NCBI GenBank assembly: GCA_033085395.1
Contig: JANQBS010000460.1
Span: 1-21,218 of the forward strand
Source of the DNA: Xanthoparmelia taractica
Lineage: Eukaryota > Ascomycota > Lecanoromycetes > Lecanorales > Parmeliaceae
Reading direction: 5' to 3'
DNA length: 21,218 bases
The translations under genes and the position numbers were made by a program. How positions within the stretch are numbered: the stretch's first letter is position 1; every line of letters starts with the position of its first letter. The notes below the pieces were generated by a model. It saw only the letters and a program-made list of their open reading frames with translations. It had not been told where the DNA came from and did not search any database. Shown piece by piece: positions 18,001 to 21,218 of this stretch.

Positions 18001-19997
18001 ATCGCGGAGTCTAACCCGAATAGGTAGGTACTTAGTCTAATTAGTAATAAATTCAGCCAATAGAATCACTTGCTATCCGCATCGCTTTCCAGCCTCATAT
18101 ATCTATTGTATAACTTCAATCATCAATCATCCTAATCACTAACCAATCACTGGCCTATATATAAGTCACGACGTAAGTCCTACTGGTTAGTCGAGAGACT
18201 CGAGCTCTAGATAAATTTCTAGCACGATTTAGCTATCTATATCGCGATAAATGTAGACCGTAGTGCTATAGGCCGTAAAAGAAGATTTCACTATTTCTTT
18301 CTTTATCAACGTTATTATTTCTTTATTAAAAGAATAGGCCTCTTAGAATAACTTTAGAAGCTTCAGAAGAACCCTTCAAACCATAACAATTAGATACTAG
18401 ATTATTTTAACTATTAGATTATTAGAGTCATGATAGCTCTCTAACGCAGCTACCTTACGAACTATCACCTTAATAAATTACGAATAATTTAACTTAGTCA
18501 AATTATAAATCGAATACTTCATTAGATAAAAAAGCACCCTTCGTATTAGATCGTATGAAAATAGAATCTAAAGTCATAGATTCAAACGCCGCATAAGAAA
18601 TAGAAGACGATCAGGTGGAAATTATTTATAATTCAACTTCATAAGGCCTTCCTCGATTATCTCATTTCCAGCCTATTAATAATAATAATTATACGCGAAA
18701 TTAGACTCTACTAGTTAATTTTACAACGAGACCACGAGTTAATTCATTAAGAAGATACATAGATTAATGTTATCACGGTGAAATATTAGATAACTATATC
18801 ACCGTAATCAGCGATCTTAATAACTTTACTAAAGTTTAGAATCGATAAGATCTATTATTCTTATTCTTCCAGCTATTTTTCACGCGTGAGATCTTTTAAA
18901 TAATAATCTAAAACATCAATATATATACGTCCAGTAAGTATACTAGCCAACCGCGCCGAGATCAAGAAACACGACGTCCTTAAAAGAAAATATTCGCTTT
19001 AGAACTCATGATCTAAATAGATTAAATTATCTACATATCTATTATTCAACTAAGACGCACCGAGACCTATTGATTTAAGCAAGGCGAATAGCCAGAGCAC
19101 TATATTATACGATTTCGTAGCTACAATCGTTGAGTTAATATTAAGTTATTCTTTCACTTATCGTCTTTCTCAAATACTCGTCTATTAATATCTAGATTTT
19201 ATAAGATAAAGCCGATTACGTTAATTGTAAGGACTCGATTCAAGTTCATTATTATATCAGCGACTTCGGTCTCGATAGATAAGATCATAGTGCGTTTCAC
19301 GGATAGAAGCAAGCACATTATCATAATGCGAGGTAAATCGTGCCCAGAGAGATATAACGTTCTCGCTCTATGCGAGGCTAGATACTACTATAGCTTCCTA
19401 TTTAATAGTTCGAAATTAGACTTTTCTAAAATATTATCTAATTTAGCTAATAAAGTTATATTAACCTAGTTTAGATCTAATTTATTTATTCAATCGATAA
19501 TTAAAGACCTTAGTAAGACGTTACGTGCGATACTTTATCTTATACTATCGCTTCCTCGAGATCTCTTCTTTATACTATATTGCGATAATCTCTTCAACAA
19601 CGCTAATCTATTTCACGTACTCCGCTACTATAATTACTTTGCTTACGATATCGCACGATCTAACTATAAGAATTAACCTTTAATCTTTTAGAAGAAGATC
19701 AAGCGTAAATTAACCCGTCTACCATTCAACTTTCAGATCGAAGTTATCGTTTATAATAACGTTTGTGCGATAATCTAATAAGATAAGAATCTCGTATAGT
19801 TTCTCACTACTTATTATAATTCTAGTTATTATACTCTTATCGAGCGAAAGAAGTCTTTTAATTATAGAGTTAGTAAGTAGCTTAAGAACATTATAGTCAC
19901 TATGTAAGATAATAAAGAAGTTAGACTTTTATTACTTTCAATCTACTCTATAGACTATAATTATAATATAGGTGAAATAGATCGCCATGATCAAATA
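18001..19997. other. Right AT-rich, RIP-degraded region
   Basis: AT-rich sequence with CA/TG depletion, though milder than on the left, contains scattered GC words and stops in all frames. The first 250 bp (18060-18240) look like an LTR promoter/leader, with CTATATATAAG at about 18153-18163 followed by GC-richer sequence. One minus-strand run (19202-19384) stays open for 61 codons. I cannot identify any protein family here. Confidence 0.6.
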
Positions 19998-20524
19998 CGC
20001 GCCGGAAAGGTCTGGTATATTTGATAGGATATTTCATATTATACCGTACCATACCATATCATGGGAGAGTATTATAAGGGAGTTATATTAGATCACTTAT
20101 AAAGATATAAGATAAGAAATTACTAATATTATGAAATAATCTAAGAAATTTCTAGTATATATAGGGGTATTTCATAATATAGATTATTTTCTATATTAGA
20201 TAACGAATAAGATAAGAAAATTTTAAATTGATATATATGTTAGAGCGAAATTAGCTTAAGCGATTATTAAACTCCGGCACTTAATAAGTAATATTAAGAT
20301 AAACTCCCTTCTAATTTAATCTCGCTAAGTAAATATAACTATTCTAATAAGTAATAGCTAGATCAATAACTATAATACATTATTTTCTTGAATTATAATC
20401 TACGTAAGATCGCCAAGTCGACCTCTTCTCTAATCACTTATAGAATAATTTTAAATTATCTCTCTTACTCTTTTCGCGGATCTTTAATCTATAAAGATTA
20501 ATTCTCTATTATTTTGCGTTCGCT
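19998..20524. repeat. Inverted copy of positions 1-527 (transposon terminus, copy B)
   Basis: The reverse complement matches 1-527 over its full length without net gaps, with mostly transitional differences. The inner end begins CGCGCCGGAAAGGTCTGG at 19998, preceded by TA at 19996-19997. It is thus the terminus of an element extending to the right, mirror-oriented to the one on the left. Confidence 0.8.
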
Positions 20525-21218
20525 TCTCTTTTCTTAATTAAAGAATAATTAATAAATAGAATTTTAATAAGAAAGAATTAATTTCTTACTTGAGTTAATC
20601 TAAAGAGCACTTTATTATTATTACTAATATAATTAACATTAGAAATCTCTTCTATCTAATAATTTAGAATTTTTTAATTAATCTATCTAGCTTTAAGTAA
20701 TATATTAAGATCTTTCTTTAAGTTCAGTATATTTTATTTATAACTATTCTATTAATATTTTATATAAGAAATTATTATTAAGACTTAAAATATTAAAGAT
20801 AAATAGCTTTTTTAATTATTATATAGTCGCTTAGCTTATAAGAAATATCGCTTATAAGCTATAGCTCCATAAGATACGACTAAGATATCTCTAGTCACAC
20901 GTGTTATTAATAAGATCTAAGACTCTAAGCTTTTTTACTAATTAAGAATTAATAAATTTTTAAAATAAGTGAAAGATACTTAATTAAGATTAAAAATTTA
21001 AGTTATGACTAGAATAATAAATAGAATATTAATCTTCTCTTTTATATCACTAAAATTAATTATTATTTGATATTTCTAGCGTCTTTTCGATCTTATTAAT
21101 AATATTATTAAGCGACTCTACGCGACTTCTTACTCGTTTAACCCTCTATATCTAATTATTAATATTAAGATATTAATAATTTCGATACGTTTATTCGAGC
21201 GTATTTTAGTATATCTCT
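20525..21218. other. AT-rich RIP-degraded sequence, probably the body of the right-hand transposon
   Basis: This continues outward from copy B. It is extremely AT-rich with no usable reading frame. The equivalent sequence on the left lies outside the window, so I cannot tell where the inverted homology ends. Confidence 0.5.

Overview
The window looks like filamentous ascomycete (Pezizomycotina) nuclear DNA. The genes have short GT-AG introns with CTAAC/CTGAT-type branch sites. Two recognisable genes, a Gtr1-type GTPase and a DUF1688/URC4 protein, have fungal architecture. The flanks are AT-rich DNA with the signature of repeat-induced point mutation (RIP): CA and TG dinucleotides are almost absent, CG is retained, and duplicated sequences differ almost only by transitions. 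The genus cannot be told from the sequence alone.

Layout. Positions 1-4030 are an AT-rich transposon graveyard. It holds the end of a TA-flanked transposon (1-527), a second partial copy of that end (to 839), a 272-bp MITE (1410-1681) with the same type of terminus, a 136-bp direct repeat, and a degraded reading frame. Positions 4031-4649 are a balanced-composition stretch with no gene I recognise. Positions 4652-8452 are a 3.8-kb element with 42-bp terminal inverted repeats and a TA target-site duplication. It carries a RIP-destroyed pogo/Fot-like transposase (5828-7862). Positions 8455-17760 are a gene island, all on the minus strand: a 114-residue hypothetical protein with a very G-rich 459-nt intron, a hypothetical gene with one in-frame TAG, gtr1 (3 exons, 342 aa), URC4 (4 exons, 498 aa), a two-exon secreted protein (244 aa), and an 80-codon reading frame broken by one TGA. 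From about 18000 to the end the DNA is again AT-rich. At 19998-20524 it contains an inverted copy, of identical length (527 bp), of positions 1-527.

How the parts relate. This is a gene island embedded between RIP-mutated isochores. Gtr1 is a Rag-type GTPase that reports amino-acid status to TORC1, and URC4 belongs to the fungal uracil catabolism pathway, so two nutrient-related genes sit next to each other on one strand. There is no direct evidence that they are co-regulated. The secreted protein lies on the outer side of the island near the isochore border, a setting often seen for effector-like genes.

I did not find a clearly new biological system. The best leads are the matched transposon termini and MITE, the intact ends of the RIP-killed pogo-like element with a telobox-like motif in its inverted repeat, the G-rich intron, and two genes interrupted by single stop codons.
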